From positions 1 through 37,800 of the forward strand of contig CANQRK010000005.1 of the NCBI GenBank assembly GCA_947626245.1: DNA of 37,800 nucleotides, read 5' to 3'. How positions within the stretch are numbered: the stretch's first letter is position 1; every line of letters starts with the position of its first letter. Shown in pieces: positions 1 through 7,428 of the stretch. The notes under the pieces were generated by a model. That model saw only the letters and a program-made list of their open reading frames with translations, was not told the origin of the DNA and searched no databases. Source of the stretch: an uncultured Paenalcaligenes sp. (GTDB taxonomy: Bacteria; Pseudomonadota; Gammaproteobacteria; Burkholderiales; Burkholderiaceae_B). A program made the position numbers and the translations under genes.

Positions 1-1059
1 GTGGTCATAGAGGTGATTAGAGCGTCGCAGCCAGAGGCTCCACAAAGCACTCATAAACATCAGTAAACCTATGCCCACCATAATTCTGAAACTCCAAAAT
101 ACAAGTGGCACGTTGGGTCTGTCTTCTGGAGCAAACTCTTTGAGTGCGGGTACAGGCGTATGTAAATCGTGATGCAGAATTAAGCTGCCCAGTTTAGGTA
201 TGGCGATTTGGTAGTGCGTTTTTTCTGCTTCCATGTCGGGCCAACCAAATAGAATCAAAGGCGATGCATGTGGGCTTGGATCCCAGTGGCCTTCCATGGC
301 AGCAATTTTGGCGGGTTGGTGTTTTAATGTATTTAAGCCATGTAAATCACCTACGACTATTTGCAAGGGAGTCAGTACAACGATGAGCCATAACGCCATG
401 GAGAGCATTTTTTTGGCTGCAGGATGACAATGACGTTTTAATTGCCAAGCCGCTAGCGCTGCAATAAAGAAAGCAGAACTTAAAAATGAAGCCAGTGTCA
501 TGTGACTTAGGCGATAAGGAAAGGAGGGATTAAAGATAATTTGCCACCAATCCATCGGAATGGCACGGCCGTTTTCTATGAGATGCCCTTGAGGTGTATG
601 CATCCAACTATTAGAGGCTAGGATCCAGAACATCGAGATTAAGGTTCCTACGGCGACCATTAAGGTAGAAAAGAAATGCAATCTGGGGCTAACTAAGCCA
701 CGCCCAAATAGCATCACCCCTAAAAAGCCAGCTTCTAAAAAGAAAGCGCTTAAGACTTCGTAGGTAAGTAGGGGACCCATGATGGATCCAGCAAACTCAG
801 ATAAAATGCGCCAATGAGTCCCAAACTGATAGGCCATGACCACGCCAGAAACGACACCTAATCCAAAGCAGAGGGCAAAGGGCTTAAGTAAAAAGGAGAA
901 AATGTCCATATAAAGCGGATTACGTGTGCGCAACCATAAGCCATTCACTAAGGCTAAATACGCCGCCAAGCCAATGCTTAATGCGGGAAAAATAATATGG
1001 AATGAAATGGTGAAGGCAAATTGGATCCTAGCCAAAAGCAACGCGTTTACATCGAACAT
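1..1059 (-). CDS. cydA: Cytochrome bd (CioA-type) ubiquinol oxidase subunit I, 3' end cut off by window edge
   Basis: Absent from the ORF track because no stop lies in the window. Minus strand from ATG at 1059 reads MFDVNALLLARIQFAFTISFHIIFPALSIGLAAYLALVNGLWLRTRNPLY..., open to position 1; matches CydA/CioA N-terminus including SFHIIFP and a short Q-loop. Confidence 0.93.
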   Translation of the reverse strand, partial: MFDVNALLLARIQFAFTISFHIIFPALSIGLAAYLALVNGLWLRTRNPLYMDIFSFLLKPFALCFGLGVVSGVVMAYQFGTHWRILSEFAGSIMGPLLTYEVLSAFFLEAGFLGVMLFGRGLVSPRLHFFSTLMVAVGTLISMFWILASNSWMHTPQGHLIENGRAIPMDWWQIIFNPSFPYRLSHMTLASFLSSAFFIAALAAWQLKRHCHPAAKKMLSMALWLIVVLTPLQIVVGDLHGLNTLKHQPAKIAAMEGHWDPSPHASPLILFGWPDMEAEKTHYQIAIPKLGSLILHHDLHTPVPALKEFAPEDRPNVPLVFWSFRIMVGIGLLMFMSALWSLWLRRSNHLYDH

Positions 1060-1079
1060 AGCACCTCCCTGACATAGAC

Positions 1080-1355
1080 TTAGCCTTCAAGTTTTTGTTG
1101 AGCACGCTCAGCAAAACCGGTTGGGTCTTGGGGGTGGGTAGCAGCATACGCCAGCCAAGCGAGGCCGACGTTGCTAATACGCTTGGCAGCGTCAGCATCC
1201 AGAAGAATATCGAGCTGATGGCGAGCAAAATCCATAATTTCATTTAAATCAGCCAAGGCGTAGCGGACTTGATCTGGGTTATGCGTTAAGCCGCCGTACT
1301 GCACTAGATAGTGTTTTAAAACGGTATAGTGCGTGCGTGTCGGTAATCGTCCCAT
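1080..1355 (-). CDS. Small conserved-type hypothetical protein in the cyd operon
   Basis: ORF track opens at 1430, but ATG at 1355 is preceded by GAGGAG; about 91 aa (MGRLPTRTHYTVLKHYLVQYGG...), same strand, directly upstream of cydA. Confidence 0.7.
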   Translation of the reverse strand: MGRLPTRTHYTVLKHYLVQYGGLTHNPDQVRYALADLNEIMDFARHQLDILLDADAAKRISNVGLAWLAYAATHPQDPTGFAERAQQKLEG

Positions 1356-1378
1356 CGTGAGACTCCTCAGTGGTTGAT

Positions 1379-2134
1379 TTAGGTGAGTAGCAAGCCAGTA
1401 CGTGCTCCGGTAATCATTTCTTGAGCCCAACGGTAGAGCAGAGAGGAGTAGTTTTGCTGTGCTGTTTTTTGGGTTAGTGCATGATCTGCATCGTAAATAA
1501 TGCGGTGTGTCATGGATTTGGCTTCGGTAAATGAGTTGCGGTAGTTCAGAATGGTTTGTTTAGGAATGTAATGATCATGCTCAGCCTCGAGTAGTAGCAC
1601 ATCGCCTTTAAACAAAGAGCCAGCTAGCAAGGCCTGATTGTCTTCTTTGGATAGTGGCTGTTGGCGGTAGGCGGCCAACAAGCTACGGTTGAGCTGATCT
1701 TTGGGCTTAAACCATTCATCATCTTGATATAAGGCGGGGGCCAATAGACTTAACCAGCGAATCTCCCGTAATTGGCTGAGTAAAGTCGCTAAATAGGCGC
1801 CATAACTATGCCCCACCACAGCAATAGCCTTCGGATCGACTAAGGGATGTGAGATTAGCTTGTCATAAGCAAGGCAGACATCACGTAGGTTCTGAGCTCG
1901 TGTGACTTGATCGCGATCGGTCTGATGGTCGTGGTGGCCTGTTAGATCAAACGTAAGGCATAAGCAGCCTAAGCTAGCTAGGGTTTGCGCTCGCTTTAAG
2001 TCAAACCGCTGGTCGCCACCCCAACCGTGGATAAACAACGCACCAGGTATAGGTGCGCTAGGGCTTAAAAAGTGGGCCTGTAAAGGAAAGGTGTCAGGGA
2101 CTTGGATACGTGTGGAAAAAACATGAATGCTCAT
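1379..2134 (-). CDS. Alpha/beta-hydrolase (dienelactone hydrolase-like)
   Basis: FIHGWGGDQRFD and nucleophile elbow GHSYGAY, late Asp/His (EAEHDHYIP, DADHAL); overlaps the stop/start of the upstream gene. Confidence 0.85.
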   Translation of the reverse strand: MSIHVFSTRIQVPDTFPLQAHFLSPSAPIPGALFIHGWGGDQRFDLKRAQTLASLGCLCLTFDLTGHHDHQTDRDQVTRAQNLRDVCLAYDKLISHPLVDPKAIAVVGHSYGAYLATLLSQLREIRWLSLLAPALYQDDEWFKPKDQLNRSLLAAYRQQPLSKEDNQALLAGSLFKGDVLLLEAEHDHYIPKQTILNYRNSFTEAKSMTHRIIYDADHALTQKTAQQNYSSLLYRWAQEMITGARTGLLLT

Positions 2135-3240
2135 TACCCCAAGCCTCCGCTTTTAATCAGGTAGCCCGAGCCTTCGGGCGCCACACAATACACATGATCT
2201 GATTGGGTGTGGTGATCTAGATGGGGGACGTATTCTTCTTTGGTCCACGCGTGTTGGCAGTGCAGATGGGGAGCACGTAATAACGCTTCTAAGGCGTAGA
2301 GCTCAGCCATAGAGGCTCCACCCATACGCCAAGATTGCTCTAAAACGCCTAAGCGAAACTCACCATCCCAACCGCGGCCATAAATGACATCATAGTTACG
2401 ACGAGAGGCAAATAAAGCAGGGTAGTAGTAGAAAATCAACTTCTCATATTTTTGTGCATAGTCCAGAACACGTAATAACAACGGGGCATCCAGTCGCTCA
2501 TGCAGCTGTTCGTAGCCACCGCGTACTGCCAAGAGCCGTGTTCCGCCATAAGTCGCTTTGTTTTGTGAGTTCAAGGTAGCGCGTTGCTCACCTATATAGG
2601 AAATGAGCAAGCCTGCCACTTCAGTTTGCCCTACGCTGTAGGTGGTGCTGTCAGTCAAGTTTTCTTCAATGACCACGCCTCGTTCTATTTGTGGCTCGTA
2701 GACGGCTTGTTGGAGTAGCGCGACCACATCGGCGTGATGGGTGCAAACGAATTGGCCTTGGCTAGCATTGGAGTGCGCTAATTTAACCCGAATAGGCCCT
2801 TCGTGAATTAAACCTCGTGCTATCCAAAAAGCATCTTGTACAGAGAATGCGCTATAGCCTTTTAAGGTATAAGGCTGCAGTTCATGACCTAAATCTTGCT
2901 CCCAGCCCTCAGGGGATCCCATAGAGGCTTGACGTAGTGGATGAGAAATCACTTTGGCTTTGAGAAACTCATAAGGCACGACGCCACCATACAAATGCTG
3001 AGGAGTGGTTATGTTTAAGGTCTGGGCTTCAGAGAGCAACAGGGTATGTAAAGGCAGCAAGTAGTCTTGTGTAGGCGGATCCTCCCCAGAAAGTTGAAAG
3101 TCGTTAGGTGTTTCGTAATTGAAGATTTGCTCCAGTTTTAGGGCCAGCTGCTGTTGGCTTATCTGGTCTGAGGCAGAGGCCAGCGTACCGCTTTGAAAAG
3201 GGCTAACCTGTCTTTTTATAGGGGTTGTGGTTGGCATCAT
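2134..3240 (-). CDS. DUF3182-like protein (ATP-grasp-like, biotin carboxylase-annotated family)
   Basis: 368 aa; 'GGVVPYEFLKAKVISHPL', 'ARGLIHEGPIRVKLAHSNASQGQ', 'GVVIEENL' pattern; RBS GGAGG before ATG at 3240. Confidence 0.65.
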   Translation of the reverse strand: MMPTTTPIKRQVSPFQSGTLASASDQISQQQLALKLEQIFNYETPNDFQLSGEDPPTQDYLLPLHTLLLSEAQTLNITTPQHLYGGVVPYEFLKAKVISHPLRQASMGSPEGWEQDLGHELQPYTLKGYSAFSVQDAFWIARGLIHEGPIRVKLAHSNASQGQFVCTHHADVVALLQQAVYEPQIERGVVIEENLTDSTTYSVGQTEVAGLLISYIGEQRATLNSQNKATYGGTRLLAVRGGYEQLHERLDAPLLLRVLDYAQKYEKLIFYYYPALFASRRNYDVIYGRGWDGEFRLGVLEQSWRMGGASMAELYALEALLRAPHLHCQHAWTKEEYVPHLDHHTQSDHVYCVAPEGSGYLIKSGGLG

Positions 3241-3278
3241 GAGTATCCTCCTTTGGGCTCAAGGTCTATAAGCGACTT

Positions 3279-3294
3279 AGCAACTCTTGTACCC
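3279..3294 (-). promoter_or_regulatory. Candidate sigma-54 -24/-12 promoter P1 (DUF3182-hydrolase-cydA operon)
   Basis: Minus strand GGGTACAAGAGTTGCT; GG-N10-GC spacing exact; predicted start about 28 nt before ATG 3240. Confidence 0.6.
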
Positions 3295-3310
3295 AAGAGC
3301 CTTTGATCTT

Positions 3311-3326
3311 GGGCATGCCGCTTGCT
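3311..3326 (+). promoter_or_regulatory. Candidate sigma-54 -24/-12 promoter P2 (small ORF at 3360)
   Basis: GGGCATGCCGCTTGCT; GG-N10-GC exact; nearly identical to P6 at 9482. Confidence 0.6.
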
Positions 3327-3359
3327 AGGGCAGTTGTATGTACTCAATGGGAGAACCAC

Positions 3360-3533
3360 ATGAAAAAGCCACAAGAAAACTACCCTGGGCCTAGACCAAA
3401 AAAAGAGAAGCCTGACTATGTTAAAGAATGGGAGGCAGAGCCTACTGAGGTGCAAGATGAGGTCAAGCCGTTCAGAAATGAAAAGACTCAACGAGACGGG
3501 GAGACACCCGCAGAAAAAAACAACCAGTCTTGA
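3360..3533 (+). CDS. Small highly charged hypothetical protein (57 aa)
   Basis: MKKPQENYPGPRPKKEKPDYVKEWEAEPTEVQ...; GGGAG upstream of ATG 3360; the ORF-track start at 3303 would lie upstream of promoter P2. 3' end overlaps otsB antisense. Confidence 0.5.
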   Translation: MKKPQENYPGPRPKKEKPDYVKEWEAEPTEVQDEVKPFRNEKTQRDGETPAEKNNQS

Positions 3534-4243
3534 AGTTGCTTAATCAAAGCATGAGGCGTAGGCAGGCTATAGTGTGCGCAGGTAGGACCCTGCGTGCCAA
3601 TATATAGACTGATGCCCTGATGCTGATTCACCCAATCAAAGGCCACTTCGTCAGTGCGGTCATCTCCCACCATAATGGGTCTTTTGTGTTGAAAAGGAGG
3701 CTGACTCATGAGGTGTGCAATGGCCGTTGCTTTACTAAAAGCGGTATGACGTAACTCAAACACAGACTTGCCTGCTAATAGCGCATAGTCGGGGTGTTGC
3801 AGAGCTAAATGTGCCAAATAGCCTTGCACGAGTTTTTCTGCTTGGGGACACTGACGATAGTGAATGGCAATGCTATGTGACTTAGGCTCTACGCGTAGAC
3901 CGGCTTTACGTTGACACCATTCTTTACAGCGTTGGGTGATGCAATGATGTTGAGCTTGATTGATGGGTACCGCCCAGTGTTTTCCTGTCATGGGCAGATG
4001 ACCGGTTGCTCCGTGACAGCCAACAAGCGGCAGTGTCAGGGGTTGGCAGAGGCTTTCCAAACTGCGTTGATCGCGTCCAGAAACTAAACATAAAGCCTGT
4101 TGGGTAGCTTCATATAGAGAGCTAAGTAGATTCAGTAGGGTAGAGTCAAAATAAACGTCTTCAGGGGTAGGGGCTAAAGGAACCAACGTGCCATCTACAT
4201 CTAAAAACAGTGCCGACTCGGCCAATTGTACGTGCGGCATCAT
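3488..4243 (-). CDS. otsB: Trehalose-6-phosphate phosphatase
   Basis: HAD motifs LFLDVDGTLVPLAP, VSGRDQRSL, MVGDDRTDEVAF; start set at MMPHVQ just past the SDR stop codon. Confidence 0.9.
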   Translation of the reverse strand: MMPHVQLAESALFLDVDGTLVPLAPTPEDVYFDSTLLNLLSSLYEATQQALCLVSGRDQRSLESLCQPLTLPLVGCHGATGHLPMTGKHWAVPINQAQHHCITQRCKEWCQRKAGLRVEPKSHSIAIHYRQCPQAEKLVQGYLAHLALQHPDYALLAGKSVFELRHTAFSKATAIAHLMSQPPFQHKRPIMVGDDRTDEVAFDWVNQHQGISLYIGTQGPTCAHYSLPTPHALIKQLQDWLFFSAGVSPSR

Positions 4244-4244
4244 A

Positions 4245-5216
4245 TTACAGCCCCGCTTGGCCCGTAATAGGAAGAATGGCACCCGTTATATAACTAGAGC
4301 AAATTGAGCTAGCTAAAAAAACATAGGCTGGAGCGAGTTCTTCGGGTTGGGCTGGGCGACCGAATAAGGTGTTTTTTCCAAAGTCTTTTATTTCTTCAGC
4401 CGGACGATCTGCTGGGTTTAACGGAGTCCAAACGGGGCCAGGAGCGACGCCATTAACGCGAATACCTTTTGGGGCCAAATTACTAGCTAAAGAATACGTG
4501 AAGGAGTTGATGGCACCCTTGGTGCTCGAGTAATCAATTAACTCAGCGCTGCCTTCAGTAGCCGTCACAGAGCTGGTATTGATGATGCAGTCGCCAGCTT
4601 CTAAGTGGGGTAATACCGCATGAGCCATATTAAAGTAGCCATAGACATTGGTTTTAAAGGTCTCATCTAGGCGCTCAGGGGAAATATCCAGTAATGAGGA
4701 AGCATGCTCTTGAAAGGCCGCATTATTGACAAGGATATTAATTTGTCCAAAGGACTCCATGACGTGCTGAATGGCCTGTTGGCAAAACGAGTTATCTTTG
4801 ACATCACCCGCTATACATACACATCTCTGACCTTCGGCTTCTACCGCAGCTTTGGTGTGGCGCGCATCTTCTTCTTCGCATAAATAAAGAATGGCAACGT
4901 GAGCGCCTTCTCGTGCAAAGAGTACGGCTACCGCTCGTCCTATTCCTGAGTCGCCTCCTGTAATCACCGCCACTTTGCCCTCCAGTTTACCGCTACCTTT
5001 ATACGAGGCTGCCTCATACCTAGGAGCAGGGCGTAAGTTTTTTTCTGAGCCTGGCTTGGGTTGATGCTGAGGTGGCAAAGGTGGGGTCGGGTAGTCGGCT
5101 CCGGGGCTAGAGGGGCGATGGGTTACCGGTTCATTTTGTGGAGTTTGGTTGTCTTTTTGGTCCTGCTTCTCTTGTAAACGACGCTGCTGTTTAAGGGTTT
5201 GATTTGAGGTAGACAT
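4245..5216 (-). CDS. SDR family oxidoreductase with proline-rich N-terminal extension (general-stress type)
   Basis: AVITGGDSGIGRAVAVLFAREGA, NNAAFQ, YSSTKGAINSFTYSLA; N-terminal segment of about 75 aa rich in Q/P. Confidence 0.92.
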   Translation of the reverse strand: MSTSNQTLKQQRRLQEKQDQKDNQTPQNEPVTHRPSSPGADYPTPPLPPQHQPKPGSEKNLRPAPRYEAASYKGSGKLEGKVAVITGGDSGIGRAVAVLFAREGAHVAILYLCEEEDARHTKAAVEAEGQRCVCIAGDVKDNSFCQQAIQHVMESFGQINILVNNAAFQEHASSLLDISPERLDETFKTNVYGYFNMAHAVLPHLEAGDCIINTSSVTATEGSAELIDYSSTKGAINSFTYSLASNLAPKGIRVNGVAPGPVWTPLNPADRPAEEIKDFGKNTLFGRPAQPEELAPAYVFLASSICSSYITGAILPITGQAGL

Positions 5217-5236
5217 AGGGGCTCCAAAAGAAAAAA

Positions 5237-5285
5237 CCTAATGACCCAAAGGATGGGGAAGGGGGAAGGGGGAAGGGTCATTAGG
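5237..5285 (-). promoter_or_regulatory. Terminator-like hairpin in SDR-otsB leader with G4-capable loop
   Basis: Perfect 11-bp inverted repeat CCTAATGACCC/GGGTCATTAGG; on the minus strand followed by TTTTTT. Plus strand of the loop holds GGGGAAGGGGGAAGGGGGAAGGG. Confidence 0.55.
5255..5277 (+). repeat. Tandem G-rich repeat (GGGGGAA unit), G-quadruplex motif
   Basis: GGGGAAGGGGGAAGGGGGAAGGG: four G-runs of at least 3 separated by AA. Confidence 0.85.
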
Positions 5286-5330
5286 CTAAAAACGCTGACA
5301 ATGCCTAACGGGGCTAGGCATGGAGTGGGT

Positions 5331-5346
5331 AGCACAAAGCATGCCT
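5331..5346 (-). promoter_or_regulatory. Candidate sigma-54 -24/-12 promoter P3 (SDR-otsB)
   Basis: Minus strand AGGCATGCTTTGTGCT; GG-N10-GC exact. Confidence 0.5.
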
Positions 5347-5355
5347 AACATCACT

Positions 5356-5371
5356 GCGCATAGATCTTGCT
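5356..5371 (+). promoter_or_regulatory. Degenerate sigma-54-like promoter P7 (in front of broken mscS)
   Basis: GCGCATAGATCTTGCT: matches the local RGGYAYR-N4-TTGCT pattern except one of the two -24 G residues is C. Confidence 0.35.
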
Positions 5372-5418
5372 TTGAGGGGGAGTAAGGGGGAGTAGCCGTA
5401 GATCTTTAGGAGAATAAA

Positions 5419-5992
5419 GTGGACACCGTTTTCTTTTTTTCGTTAGGCGTGTTGTTAGCTGGAATGATCGTTATTTATTTCTTACATGCGTTGGGGGCAC
5501 GCTTATTAAGGCAGCGAGTGTTGGCTCGTAGTACGCATTGGGTGTTAGCGCTGTTAGGCTTAGCGTTTATTTTGCTGGTCTTACCCGGAGCGAAACAAAT
5601 AGGAGCGAGTTTGTTGGCCTCAGCAGGGGTGGCCGGTTTGGTTGCAGGGATGGCCGCGCGTCCAGTAGTGGGTAATTTTATTGCAGGATTACAGCTGGCT
5701 TTTACCAACGGATTTAACAGAGCTAAAGAAGGAGTTTGATCGCTTATCCGGAGATCACCCGTTATGGGATCAGCGGGTACGTGTGATGCAGGTGACAGAG
5801 ACCAATGAATGGGGAATGCAGGTACGATTTTTAGTGAGTGAGGCGGATTCAGGCCAGCTATTTGATTTGCGTTGTGCGGTGCGTGAAGGGTTGATTGCGT
5901 ACTTAGCTAGCCATCAACCCCAGACGTTTGTACGGTGGCGTACCGAGGAAACGTCAGACCCTAAAGACTTGAAACAGCAGCCTCTTCCTTAG
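5419..5992 (+). pseudogene. MscS-type mechanosensitive channel, internally deleted and frameshifted
   Basis: 5419-5739 (GTG start, AGGAG RBS) encodes the TM/pore-helix part (ASAGVAGLVAGMAARPVVGNFIAGLQLAFT); 5681-5992 in another frame encodes the C-terminal part (LWDQRVRVMQVTE...DLRCAVREGLIAYL). The intervening beta-domain is missing. Confidence 0.8.
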
Positions 5993-7364
5993 TGGTGGTG
6001 TTTAAGTCATCTAAAAAGCGCAAGCACCAACGTTCTAAGTCAAATTCGTTGAGGTGTTCCATCAGAGCCGAGTGGCGTGCTTGGCGCTCGGCAAGAGACA
6101 TAGTGAGGGCTTGGAAAAGGGTTTGTGCTGTGCCCTCTGAGTCGTAGGGGTTAACCAACAAAGCCCCTTCTTGCAGTTCACTGGCGGCACCAGTAAAGCA
6201 AGACAAGACTAAAACGCCAGGGTTATTAGGGTCTTGAGCGGCAATATATTCTTTGGCAACCAAGTTCATTCCATCTCGTAGTGGGGCAATAAAACCCACA
6301 TGAGCTTTTCTAAATAGCCCCATCAAAATAACGGGCGCGATCGCTCGATTAAGATAAAGCAGAGGTACCCAGTTAAAGGTGCCGTGTTTACCATTGATTT
6401 GGCCGGCTAAGCCTTCTAGTTCGGTTTGTTGGTGCTGGTACGAGTCGATACCTTCGCGAGTAGAAGGGGCGATTTGTAAATAGTTCACGCTTTCTTTTAA
6501 TGTGGGGTAGTGTTCTAGTAAGGTATTAAAGCACTCAAAGCGATTCGGGAGTCCTTTGCTGTAGTCCAACCGATCGGCGCTGACGATGAGCTGTCCCTCT
6601 CCCACCAATGGGTATTCAGAGCACTGCGCTCCTACCGGCGTTGGCATGGTCGCCATGGTTTGGATAAGGTCAGGGGCGACGCTAATGGGATAGGACTGAA
6701 TACGTGTTTTACGACCTGCATACTCTAACAAGCCTTCTTGATTTACGCCTAGGCCAAGGACGTGTTGTAGACCTTGAGACAGATTAAGAAAGTCGGGATT
6801 AGACTGTACGCCTACTACATCATAATCAAGTAAATGAGGTAGCCACTCTTGATGTCGAGGGATGGTCTTAAGTAGCTCAGGGCAAGGAAAGGGGGTATGC
6901 AGAAAAAAGCCAATACGTTGGGTTAAACCTAACTCACGGCAAAAGTGTGCTAGAGGAATCAGATGGTAGTCTTGCACCCAGATTAAATCATCGGGCTCAG
7001 CCACAGCGTGTAAATAGCGTGCTATTTGTTTATTAATTTCAAGGTATTGCTGATATTGATGGCTTTGAAAGCGCATTAAATCTGAGCGTTGATGAAAGGC
7101 AGGCCACAAGCAGTTATTTGCATAACCACAATAAAATTCTTGGTATTGTTCAGGTGTGAGGCTGAATGTCATCGTGCTGTAGTGTTCACGCTGTTCGGTA
7201 TGAAGCTGGGCGCATATTTTAGGGCTTTGTTCCCCGCTCCAACCTAACCAAACGCCTTCTTGTTGTTGGGCATTTAGCATGCATTCAATCGCAACGGCTA
7301 GGCCGCCAGTGGCTATATGTTGATGCTGGGCTATACGAAAAGATACAACAATAATTCGACTCAT
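5961..7364 (-). CDS. otsA: Trehalose-6-phosphate synthase
   Basis: SFRIAQ...GGLAVAI, VWVQDYHLIPLA-type IWVQDYHLIPLAHF, DRLDYSKGLPNRF, LRDGMNLVAKEYIAAQ. Confidence 0.95.
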   Translation of the reverse strand: MSRIIVVSFRIAQHQHIATGGLAVAIECMLNAQQQEGVWLGWSGEQSPKICAQLHTEQREHYSTMTFSLTPEQYQEFYCGYANNCLWPAFHQRSDLMRFQSHQYQQYLEINKQIARYLHAVAEPDDLIWVQDYHLIPLAHFCRELGLTQRIGFFLHTPFPCPELLKTIPRHQEWLPHLLDYDVVGVQSNPDFLNLSQGLQHVLGLGVNQEGLLEYAGRKTRIQSYPISVAPDLIQTMATMPTPVGAQCSEYPLVGEGQLIVSADRLDYSKGLPNRFECFNTLLEHYPTLKESVNYLQIAPSTREGIDSYQHQQTELEGLAGQINGKHGTFNWVPLLYLNRAIAPVILMGLFRKAHVGFIAPLRDGMNLVAKEYIAAQDPNNPGVLVLSCFTGAASELQEGALLVNPYDSEGTAQTLFQALTMSLAERQARHSALMEHLNEFDLERWCLRFLDDLNTTTKEEAAVSSL

Positions 7365-7412
7365 GGTGTTCTCTCTATCAGTAATAAGTGACTCCTAGGT
7401 GTACTAATAAAG

Positions 7413-7428
7413 AGCAATTTATGTGCCT
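7413..7428 (-). promoter_or_regulatory. Candidate sigma-54 -24/-12 promoter P4 (otsA)
   Basis: Minus strand AGGCACATAAATTGCT; close to TGGCACG-N4-TTGCW, spacing exact; overlaps the rpoN stop codon. Confidence 0.7.

Noticed and set aside
3237-3491. 84-aa minus ORF between DUF3182-like gene and otsB
   Set aside because: Overlaps the candidate divergent promoters and the plus-strand small ORF; low-quality composition, no recognisable motif.
5123-5335. 70-aa minus ORF upstream of SDR
   Set aside because: Overlaps the SDR start in another frame and the leader hairpin; no family resemblance.
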